Source: Eumeta japonica (lineage: Eukaryota; Arthropoda; Insecta; Lepidoptera; Psychidae). From it: 64,000 nucleotides of DNA. A model generated the notes under the pieces. That model searched no databases. It was not told the origin of the DNA and was given only the letters and a program-made list of their open reading frames with translations. Of the stretch, positions 36,001 to 46,809 are shown piece after piece. The position numbers were made by a program, and so were the translations under genes. Every line of letters begins with the position of its first letter. The stretch's first letter is position 1. Location: contig BGZK01000481.1 of NCBI GenBank assembly GCA_005406025.1, positions 328,504 to 392,503 of the forward strand, written 5' to 3'.

Positions 36001-39000
36001 AAAATGCATGCCGTAAAACAGTTCTAAATTGAACAACATGTTCTTAGGAAGTAGTAATTGAAACATCTAAAATAAAGTTTTTTTTTAATATATATAGGTT
36101 TTTGAAATCGAAGAGTTACAAATATATAACTAAATTATTTAATACAATTTTATTTCTAAAAAATCAATAATTACTTGCAACTTTATTTTTCAACGCTTTG
36201 AACTCAAAAGTAGTAAAAAGTTTCGGGGATGGCCTGTAAGATCAATAGTTCTTCAAATTTTTGAGCTTGATAACCTCAAAGCATTTGAAATGATAACAAA
36301 TAGGTACTTCTACCAAAACATTGAAGTACGAAATTTTTATGTCGTAAACAAGTATAGGAGTCTAGTTCCATTATTGATGGATAAACCTAAAGTTAATGAA
36401 AAGGTTTAAGTCTGACAATAGAGATCGAAGTAGGGATGAAACAAACACGTTTTCCGCAAATTGTTGCTGACAAAAATGTTGTTATTCATAATAAAAGAAA
36501 ATATTCTTTTTGATAAAAGTAGTTACAGACGTAATTTCATTACTAGAAATAAAAATATACTGTGTTTACATGGTAGTCGACTGTATAAGGTCTTTCTTAT
36601 TCATCTAGGGGGCTCTCTTGTCGTTATTTGTGTAAAGTATTGTGTGCAAATACTTTACACAAAAGGATTGTGCAATATCTGAATATGTAGAAGATAAATG
36701 AACATAATGAGCTCGACTTCCTATAAATTAGTTGTTCTTGGAATATTTATATATATGACTGTATTTCTATATAATTTCGGTTTGAAAAGGGCTACCCTAA
36801 ATTTTTTTGCTCGTTCTTCTTTAGAGATAACTGCTTTACGAACGAATGGTGATTAAAATAAAAGTGGTGATATTAAAAAAAACTGCAAATTCTTCAAATA
36901 TCGTGACGTATTTCAAGTGTCGTAATAAAACCTACGAAACAAAGATATTTTGAATTTCTATTTAATTCTCAACGCAGAGCCTTGCATTAAACAGTTTATT
37001 CTGTCATTTTCGTCACAGGTATACAGTTAATTTTATAAATCTCTTCTCTGCAATCTCATAAAGTTTTACTAAATATATAAAAGCTTTTATTTCTAAGTCG
37101 AACAATATTCCACCTTATATCCCAGAATTTGACCTGCATATCCAACTCTTTTTCTTAGTTTTGCTTGTATAATTCAATTTATTATTAGTATTGCTCATAA
37201 TCTCAAACTTAAATTATAATTTTAGTTTAAAATTTGTTAATGACTCGGCGGAGATTTATGGCGCAGGGATTTCGGAATTTCTGCCGTGGCAACAAATCAC
37301 TATCCTTTTTCTTTGTACATTCTCATTTATAGTCACTACAAGCTTGCTGTTATGCCTCAGACCTCCTTCATCTTCATTTTGCACGGAGTTATACCGTATC
37401 TGTATTCTTCATTGCTATCATAGATTTTTCTTAGATAAAGTAGAAGTATTACCCAACATACAGGAATATCTAAACATTGTCTTCACACATTATGTTAAGG
37501 CTCATTCCGGGTGGTTTTTTTCATCTTACGCACAAAACCGCAAATAGAGTTTTAATTTTCAGTAAAGGTATTCGTTGTTAATTTACAGATGTTTTTCTTT
37601 TGAAAACTTTAATAAAACATGATGATAGCGACTAGAGCAGCGCATTTCGGTTGTACAATTGTTAACAGTCTTATATTTTTAGCATTATGCCACAGAGCTG
37701 CTTCTGATTATAAAAGTGTAACAAGATAGTCGATGTCTATTAATGCTTTTGTTTAAATTAATTAAAACTAAAAGACTTTACAAAAAACATTTTTTGCAGC
37801 TGGACAGTTTTTTTCATAGTATTTGAGCTATTTGAAATAAAAAGGTTCATATATTTATTACCGTATCTCTACGTCTTTAACTGTTATAATTTTAAACAAC
37901 TTCAAAATAGCTGAAATTTGGGTTTTTTCCCCTTTAAACAGTTTTAGACACAATAATTTTTTTTATTGAATGTTCAAACAATCTTTAACAATACAGTCTA
38001 TTCAAATTTTGAATTATTTGTTTTTTATTATGTTTTTTATGCTTTACAAGAATATTCTCTTCGCGCATATTTTGCCAAGAGAGAAGTATGATAATAATGA
38101 CCGATGAATGTATGACACACCTAATTGTTTAATACAAATAAAAGAAATGCAGATGTAGCACTAAAAAATTTTTATCTGCTTTACAGCAACAAAATGTTTT
38201 AAATTTTTATTTACAATTATTGTTGTGAATTTTCACTTAGTCGTTCAGTGGTTTTGTATTATGTACTACTTATTTACTGTTAGATACGCTTAATGGACTT
38301 ACAATTTAAAAAAAAGCGCCAGTACGTCTTGCTACGAAAGTTATTTCTTCCAAATATTCTACTCATAAAACTAAATATCTCACTAATATTGTCAAGTCAA
38401 AGCTTGTCTGTTTACTCATCCGAAATTTATAATCATATAAATGACAAATAGTCGTTACCAAGCGCTTGAACAGACTTTGATATTTGGCAATTTGTAAGTT
38501 CTGTTCCTATACATGAAGATACATTTTACGTCTACGCGAGTGAAGTCGCAGATAAACGATAGGATTATTACAATTGTTAATTACGTCAACGCATTTTTTA
38601 TTTTTTTTAACACCATAAATATATAATTATGGAGAAGTTTCTTTCAGAATATATAATAAATATAAGCAGGGTCTGAAATCTACAGATGTTTGATCGACGT
38701 TTATGTCGCCGATAAGAGCATAAGAGTTAGTTTTGCGTATAAATGTACTCCACGATACGCACGTCTGAGGATTTAAAGGAAAGGTCACGAGTATTTTCGT
38801 CGATGTTTGAACAGTGTCGAATCAGTTATGGGGAAAATAAGCCCGCTATATAAATATTTTCGCTCCTCGCCTGATTTATCTTGAAGTTGCTTATTTTTTG
38901 CAAATTGTATTTAGTTGTAATTTTATTTTATTCAAAGACGCATGATATACAATCATGTAACGTTAGTTAGATAATCACGTGATCCATTTTCCATGTTGTA

Positions 39001-42000
39001 ATTTCTTCAAAATAAATATATAAATAGTTATATACATATTACCAAGTATACATATAAAAATGCATTGAATACTTTAGTCCGAAGTGATTTTTGACCGCAG
39101 TTTCGTCTTCGTTAATATAAGTCGGAAGTCCAAGTGATTTCAAATCTGACACAGAAATAGACATTAACACTTTTGAGTAATTCCTAAGAAGAAATATATC
39201 GGTTATTTTAATTATGTCTTCCCCCACCTTCCTAGGAATTAGTAGGAATTAGAATAACTTCTTAAACTGCAGATCGATTAGAACTTAGTAGAAAAGACGG
39301 ACTGAATGCCATAGACCATACCCAATACACTAGAGAGTCTCGATTCGAATGTAGAAAAATGCACTCATACACGTTTCATAGTGATAATTGTTCAGTGAAG
39401 AGTATGTCATTCCAGCTAAAAGATATACGATCAAAACTAGCGACTTTTAATTTAAGAAAAATCGAGCCACTCGAATCATGTCTCCGTCAGCATGCTAAGC
39501 CGTTGGTGCCGGACATTTCCAATCCCGCCGTCGCGACGCTCGTCGGCAGTCCTCGACCCGAAATACACAAGCGTGGATGTGAGCTCCTCGAACTAACTTA
39601 AAAAATTGTGACTGAGTACGTCTCGACAATGGGGTTATAAAAAAAAACTCATACAATAACCGATGTATTTAAAATTTTCTAAAAGCCGATCACGGGTAAA
39701 AATTATTACGAACCCCCATCTGCATTGTAAGCGAACAATCGTAAAATGTTAATATTTTTTTTCCTGAGTTCTCCTCCGGGAAAGATTAATAAATCTCAGT
39801 CTTTTTTTTTTAATTGTGTTTCACATTAAAAATTTATGTTCGCCTGATTCTATGCCCTCTTTCGTGATACACCCACGGGCCTATTTTAATGAATTTATGT
39901 CCACTGTTTAACACTCTTTCGCTTCGAAAATATTATGGTACATTCGAACTTTTTTTTTTCGCGAAAATTAATAATATACTGTTCTGAGAATAACACGTAA
40001 TGTAAGCGACGTTTGTTGTGTGTCTTTTTTTTTAAATGCCGCATGAATACTCACCGTACGTGAAAATAGATATGCACGTTTTGTTGAAATCAATGAGATC
40101 AAGAAAAACTTTAGTTTCTAGCAGCCGGGGCTCATCGTGTTGATGAAAGCAACGTAAACCTCAAATCCTGATTATCATTCGCGCTATGCGATGATAAACC
40201 AAGGAAGCGATAAAAGTACTATCATACGCTACAATGCCACGAAAGATAATCGAGTACACTCAACGTCCGACGCGGCTAATTCTCGGATGGGTGCCCTCTT
40301 ATAGGAACACGTGAACTAAACACGTTCTTAACAGCCAGCAGCCTTGCGAGCGAGATTTTCGAGCTACTTCTTAAATAAGTTTCGTGAGATTACAACTTCT
40401 TAAAACTTTCTACATACGTGATAAAATTGTACACGATGTACAGTCTATATTTTCGTCTATTTTGTTTGCATATTGTTTTTACCTCTAGTTAATAACTATT
40501 TTTCGTCCATCTTCCATTTTCGTATACCGACTTTTTCTTTGAGTGCGGAAATGCAACATTTCTGATTACACGTTTGAATGTTTTTTTTGAACATTTTTGT
40601 CGAATTACATATTTTCATTATGGTGTGTTAACTGTACTTCCAAAAAAACATATATCTTTTGTACCTAGTGCATTCGTTTATTTACACTGTTTAACGATAT
40701 AGGTGAACTTATATTAGTTGATATAATTGAAATGTCGTATTATTTAATGGTAAAGATGCAAATAAATGGATTAAAAATGCATGTCTACATATTTTCCACC
40801 TATGCAACTGACGTGACCCTACATTGTTCAACAAATGAATGCAACATAATTTCGAGAATTTTAACATTTCAACAGTTTTTGAGCTTTTCAAAAACGCAAT
40901 AATTAATCAATATCATCGTAATTTATTCTTGAATAATGGGCTCCCTGTTAGATAATTGGATAGTAGAAGTACTATTGTCTATTAAAATAGTTCAATATAC
41001 AGGATAGCAGAATCAATTCGTAAATTGGTAAAGCTAATTATATAGGCAGCGAGATCATTAAAATAAATGCATTCAATTGAATTAGGAGTGAGAAATAATT
41101 AACATGCGCACAGTTCACACGCGCGGTAGAAATTAAAACTATAAACAACTAAACTACGAGAGAATGAAACGTACTAAGTCTTGGTAGCAATTTTAAGAGT
41201 TATTTTTCATTTTATTATTCATACACCATGTTTTCAAGTTCAACAAATGACAATACGCAAGCACACTTATATCATTCCCTCCCATTCTAGCTCACATTCT
41301 GTCTCGTTTTCTCGCAGGCTAAATCCTGTATATTTGTTTCTCTTTAATGAAGCTTTTACATTTCATTTAATTTGAATTCACAACGGCGATAAAAAAAATT
41401 TCACTTAAAAAATATTTCTCTAGTGAATTCTACTTACTCCGATGAGCAAAAATTAAGATTATTGTACAAAAATAATAAATATTTGTTTAAACTGATTTAT
41501 AATTATGCAAAAGCTGACTATCCTGTGATTACTATTTGAAGTTCAGAAGTAATACTATAACTGATTTCCCTTTCTTTTTTACTCAATTCATCTTCCCATA
41601 GACTCTTTATACGTTGATTTATTTTGAAACACATTAACTTGAAATGTATTATTTTATAATACACATACTGTGAAATAAATATATTAATGTAGTTTCAACT
41701 GTAGTAACAAAATGATTATTAGAATTACTTCCCCAATACTAAATAACAAAAAAATTATGTGCTTTAAACTCTCACTTACGATAATTAACTGCTAACTGTT
41801 AAAGTTAGAAGCTAAACACTTCAAAATACGTTGTTTCAACTTCGCAGTTGACAGTGAACTTCAAATTGACAGTGAACCGGTAATCTTAGAGATAACGTTG
41901 GAGGTGCGTGGGGCCACCTCCAAATGCTAAGTGATCTTTCAAAATTCATTTAGTATTTCATTTCATTCATTTAGTATTTGTGACGTTGACGCTTTATCGA

Positions 42001-42370
42001 TATTGAAATCGTAATCGATAAATCGTAAATTATACTCGATATTTTTTGGTTTTAATTTGATGATTCTCTTAATAATTTATAGTAAGAAATAAAAATCGGG
42101 ATTTTTTTGCGCAATCAATTTCGGAAACTTGCGAAATCAAGGAACATATATTACGCGCTTATCGTAATTAACGGCAACCTGGTAGTAGACATTTAACTTT
42201 AACTAGTAATTGTTTAAAGCGAAATAATTTGACAGAGTCGCTAACTTGTTATGTTTAATGAAATGTTATGTTTAATAGTTACAATTCATAGTTACGTACT
42301 ACTGATTTGATATACGCCGCTATACGATCGTAACGCAGACTGGACTCCGCTGTATAATCGAAGTCTACAT
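36001..42370. other. Long AT-rich non-coding stretch
   Basis: No supported gene. A plus frame of 118 codons at 37191-37547 and another of 80 at 39359-39601 have no recognisable domain. The first overlaps a minus-strand reading (VVTINENVQRKRIVICCHGR) that looks equally protein-like, so it may be an unrecognised transposon fragment. A GC-raised patch occupies 40080-40400. A perfect hairpin lies at 36627-36663. Confidence 0.5.
36627..36663. repeat. Perfect 15-bp hairpin
   Basis: TTTGTGTAAAGTATT (36627-36641) and AATACTTTACACAAA (36649-36663) are exact reverse complements around a 7-nt loop. Confidence 0.85.
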
Positions 42371-42373
42371 TCA

Positions 42374-43000
42374 TTGCTAACTATAATAGGATACAAATCG
42401 GTCGGTCTAATGTCAATCGCCCGCACGTTGGGTCACTTTCGTGTGTTGCGTAATATTGCGGTTGCTATAAAAAAAAAAAAGGTTTTCCAAGTGAATACTT
42501 CGAGTCGGATGTCGCTGTATCAGAATTTTCGTTACGTAAAACGTACGAACGTGACTACATTTTATTTTCATAAGCGTACGTTGAATCGAATATTCCTTAA
42601 ATATTTGTACAACATTGCCAGTACTGTAATGAATGACCATAGACATAGTCTACAAGATAAACCTTGTAATAAATAATAAAATAGGTGAAGGAAAAATAAG
42701 AACTGATGTTTTCAAAAGGAACAAAGTCTCATCAAAAATTAAAGAACAAACATCGACATTTTTGTTACGGAGTCAGAGACGGTATATTATTACTCCATTT
42801 TCGTTGAAGTATGGTTATGTCGGTTGTATATTTTTCTCGGCACCTGAAAAGCGAATATGGTTTGATCGAACAGAACACAGTAAAGAAAATTGGCTTCCAT
42901 TAGCCGCGTCAAAAGGAAGAATTTTAAAAGCGAAGACATGTCACTTCAAGCAGACTGGTCACGCTGTTTTAACAAAGAACTTTTTCCCATTTGACTAGAA
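42374..43000 (+). other. Two overlapping unassigned open frames
   Basis: Frames of 100 codons (42374-42676) and 121 codons (42633-42998) overlap by about 44 bases. Both are basic and aromatic-rich, and the second contains GYVGCIFFSAPEKRIWFDRT. I recognise no family. Open frames this long are uncommon by chance in such AT-rich DNA, and the region precedes a LINE 3' tail and a MITE, so a degenerate transposon ORF is the most economical guess. Expression as a host gene is possible but unsupported. Confidence 0.3.
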
Positions 43001-43222
43001 TTAAGTTGAAGTGTTCTGTATTATTGGTAATGTATGTTGCGAAGCCGTGTTGCGTCCAAATAAACAACGGCAAGAAAATGGGTGGAAAATGGGTAGAACG
43101 GTGAGTTACCACACTCACAGAATACGGAAGTGAAGTAACAATTCTCGATGTTGTGTTTCGTCCAGTGAGTGAGGATTCAAGTGGTCTACTTTCTGCTCCA
43201 TCAAATATACTTTTTCTTTTTA

Positions 43223-43335
43223 GAAGGCCGCCACTGACGACTCAGGGGTTGCGGGTGTCCATGGCGGGTGATTATCTGCTCACTGGCGGCTCCTGTGTTC
43301 GTTTGCCTTTTAAAATGCCATAAAGAAATGACACA
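43223..43335 (+). mobile_element. 3' tail fragment of an abundant lepidopteran LINE
   Basis: AGAAGGCCGCCACTGACGAC, GGGGTTGCGGGTGTCCATGG, GATTATCTGCTCACTGG and TGTTCGTTTGCCTTTTAAAA follow the well-known 3' UTR phrase of a highly repeated lepidopteran non-LTR family (...GTGGTAACCACTTACCATCAGGTG... CTCGTTTGCC in relatives). Only about 110 bp remain. Confidence 0.55.
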
Positions 43336-43852
43336 ACCTACCGATAGTCCTAACACTGCATAATAGTCTCTTTAGTACAAAGTTTCATTCAAATCGTCTC
43401 GTTGATTGACTATTTAATTCACAATTATGCTTTGTTTCATGTCGACAAAAGAATTGTTTGGGTCACGAAAGTTACATGAATCGATGTTGATGTAACCGAT
43501 TCGGAGTCAATTTTTGACACAAGGAGAAAAATTACGTTCAAAAGCGAAGTCACAAAGGAAAAACTTCACCATCAGCCAAAATTAAAAATTAAGACAACAA
43601 AACGGATATTAAAAATGCAAAAAGTCAGACATGAAAGATTCCGTTAACAAGAATCGCGAGACTTTTCCTTTTCACGATGCATCAAAGGTGCCGATAAACA
43701 ACATTTATTTTTTACCAAAATTGATTTTATGTTCTACTTGCCGTTAACTGCCCGTTTTTCTCAACTTAAATTAAACTTTAACATTGATTTTATTTATTAT
43801 TCAAATATGCCCCTGGTTTTGCTCAAGCGGACGTACTGTGGTTTATTTTTTG

Positions 43853-44288
43853 ACGTGACAACGTCTTATAAATTGGTTTGCCGGGTGACACTTCAAGAAA
43901 CTGCGTTACGCTCCGCTCACGTTATGCGCTCACAATGAGAGCGAGTGAGAGGCACGCGTCCCTTCCACTCGGGCATGGTTAGCCCGCCTAAGAGCGAGAG
44001 AGACATAAAAGTGAAAGGCACGCGTCCCTTCCACTCAGATAGGAACAAGTTAAGTTGTAGTAAACGCTGTTTCATTGTACGCAAATGTATTGCAAGTTAT
44101 TGTATGTATATTTGTATATAAATATGTATGTGTAAAGGTAAAATAAAATTTTGTTAATATGAAATTCAGTGCGAGATTCTTTGTATAAATAAATGTTTTA
44201 AATTGTTACTATTATTTCATCCTTCTTCCTACTATACGAATGAATATTCACATTAAAATGATTTTACCACTCAAAGTCGTTGTCACGT
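43853..44288 (+). mobile_element. MITE copy 1, 436 bp, ACGTGACAACG termini
   Basis: The ends ACGTGACAACG (43853-43863) and CGTTGTCACGT (44278-44288) are 11-bp inverted repeats. The right 145 bp match the copy at 57.95 kb in inverted orientation: TTTGTTAATATGAAATTCA, TTTCATCCTTCTTCCTACTA, AAAATGATTTTACCA. The left end shares ACGTGACAACGTCTTA with that copy. A 20-bp direct repeat, GGCACGCGTCCCTTCCACTC, lies inside at 43951-43970 and 44017-44036. It has no coding capacity. The superfamily is unknown; a target-site duplication was not resolved. Confidence 0.78.
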
Positions 44289-45908
44289 AAAACTTTCGCC
44301 CGTATACCGACTTTACAGGCAACCAATTTTTTTTATACCTTTTTATTTATGTTGGTCGATTTTATTGTCAATTCTGATCTCGGTCACGGTCCTGTTCTTG
44401 ATATTAATTCTGGTTCCACCTTTGGGTCCGGTCTCGGTCCTGTTATTATTGATTCCTATACCATTCCCTATTTTAATCCTGTGGGCTTATTGTAAATAGC
44501 CTAAAATCATCTACGAAGATTTCGCTTTGAATGGTCAAAGTCTATAAGCTAGCGTGATGTATTGATTGTTTTCACGTGCATCGTTTTTATAAATACATAT
44601 TTTTTTTATTTTAATAAAATATTTTCAAAGTACACCAAAAAGTAATGGCGTGTCGTAAAGTGTTGTGAGCAACGGCAGAAAAAAATAGAAAATAAAATAA
44701 AATAATCCCTCCTCTCGTAATTAGTAGTTTCTGAAGGTTTCACTTCTATCGCGTGTGAACTCACACACGATTTTGTTTTAATAAAATTATTTTAAACAAA
44801 TGTTCGTCACAGCGGCGGTCAATTTACATAATTACTTCGTGACTAATGCAAACCGGCATCAAAAGACTACCCATTGAATTAGGGTTGACACTATAACGAA
44901 AAATCCCTTGGGCCAAAATATATGGTTCTATATTATGACTATTGATATTAATATACTTTTTAAAATTATTGTTACGATTTTTACGATTTTTGCGACAATC
45001 TAGAATATTTTCTATAGTATGAGTTTTACAACGATCATTTGTTAAAGTTTTTGAAATTCAACAATTATTCAGATAAATTTTATATGTATTTAAGGGCATC
45101 TGTTTTGCTTGCTGTATGTCTATTGTTAATTGTAAACATATATGTAATTTCGGAGATACAATTCATTATGTTATGTATATTCCAAATCTAGTTAAGCTAA
45201 ATTATATTGAATCGACCCGCTTGTTAGCGCTAATTTTATAACAATAATTGTACCAAATCGTCTCTCATCGATTATTTATGATGTGTAATGTTAAGCATAC
45301 TTATCTAAATAATAACTCTGTGATGTTTTTCAAACAGTCAATAGCTCTTTAAATTATAACTAAATACTTTAGAAATATTATTGTTGAAACACGTATCGAA
45401 AGTAGTTTTGTAAATTTCGTGACATCATCAGTGCAACCCTTGCAATATCTAAATGCAGAGTTAATCACCGTATCACAATGACACAACTGATCATCAGGAA
45501 GCGGATCCTTTCACTAGATGCCCAATTACACAAATTATGCGCTCTATATTGGAGCCATCTTAAATGTTTTCGATGCTATCTATAAGTTATCTATATCTCG
45601 ATGTATTTAGTCACAAAAGAGGGTGCGATCTAAATTACCTTTTTTAATAAATAAAATAGAAACGGATAACAATTTTGTTGCGCTTTTATTATTTTTATCA
45701 CATGCTTGAAGCTATAGGATATATATTTTTAACTTTCCACTATGAAATAATTTTCATAAAATTGCAAAGTTATGGTTTTCAGTGCGATTTTAGAAAAATA
45801 AATTTTCATGATATCTTGACGAATCTGGGTGCTAGGAATCTATTTACACCATTTTCTGAATAATGTTTGTATGGGATGTCTATCTCTCTCTTCTTTCTCG
45901 TATTTGTG

Positions 45909-45909
<1 letters not shown>
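44289..45909. other. Non-coding stretch
   Basis: No supported gene. A 71-codon frame at 44280-44495 has no motif; its sequence contains short GGTTCC/GGTCC(C/T) reiterations. The rest is AT-rich. Confidence 0.5.

Positions 45910-46000
<91 letters not shown>
45910..46000. repeat. Long (TG)n microsatellite
   Basis: About 45 TG units broken once (TTTG at 45965), followed by a (GGGC)3-like block and further TGCG units to about 46050. Frames across it encode Cys/Val or His/Thr runs and are artefacts. Confidence 0.98.
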
Positions 46001-46002
<2 letters not shown>

Positions 46003-46404
46003 TGCGGGCGGGCGGGCGTGCGTGTGCGTGCATGCGTGTGCGTGTGCTCCTCTAATCCTCGAAATATGTCATCACGGTTGACGCTAACTTCTTCTCTATG
46101 CTCGCTGTGAGAGAGAAACAGTGCGTACAGTACTTCCTGACTAAAATAAATTTATTCTCATTATAATCTAACATACCGGCATTTTGTTTTATAAAATTTG
46201 TCCTCAAACATTATATATAAATGCAAATATTTTGCAATATAAAACTTATTATTAATATTACAGCCTCTCTATTTCCTTAATGAAAATAATTTACAATATC
46301 AATTCTTTTGAAATTTTTCAATAAAATGATTAGAATCTTGATTGAACTAAAAAATGTCATGTATTACTAATCATTATTTATATAAATTATTTACCTAAAA
46401 AAAT

Positions 46405-46800
46405 CAAATTATATTATTTTAAGGACCTCTCCACGAGTAAAGGCCTCCGCCATATTTCTCCTCGTATTCTTATTTATTGCCCTTGTTGTCCAGTCCTTGC
46501 CAGCCACTCTACTTATTTCGTCCATCCATCTTTCTTTTGGTCTTCCTTTATTCCGTTTATTAATCGGTCCCGTCCACGTAGTAACTTTATTTGCCCATTT
46601 ATCTTTGTTCATACTCGCCACATGGCCATTCCGATTCCATTTCAATTTTTTTACAACGTTCTAAGGCATCTATTACGTTTGTTGTTTTTTTTATATCCGT
46701 ATCGCGTTTTCTAACTCTCCGTTTTATATTTAGAATGCTGCGTTCCATCGCTTTTTTAAAGCATATGTTTGAACTAAATTTCATTCATACAGAAGTCGAT
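46405..46800 (-). mobile_element. ORF2 C-terminal relic of a non-LTR retrotransposon
   Basis: On minus the reading is KAMERSILNIKRRVRKRDTD, IKKTTNVIDALERCKK, then with a one-base shift near 46650 KWNRNGHVASMNKDKWANKV, TTWTGPINKRNKGRPKERWM and DEISRVAGKDWTTRAINKNT, ending AEAFTRG. This is the tail of an RTE-type ORF2 (GHVARM... GRP..RW.DEI... W...A). It differs from the RWFGHVERM family at 12, 14 and 26 kb, so a second LINE lineage left this tail. The frame is broken and the reverse transcriptase is not visible upstream. Confidence 0.85.
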
Positions 46801-46809
46801 TGACGTAAA

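Noticed and set aside
37191..37547. 118-codon plus frame
   Set aside because: No recognisable domain, and the minus strand over the same bases looks equally protein-like, so strand and reality are undecided.
39359..39601. 80-codon plus frame with a somewhat GC-rich end
   Set aside because: No domain, no splice context and only a short GC-raised part; left as non-coding.
45806..46110. Open frames encoding Cys/Val and His/Thr repeats on both strands
   Set aside because: They are translations of the (TG)n microsatellite.
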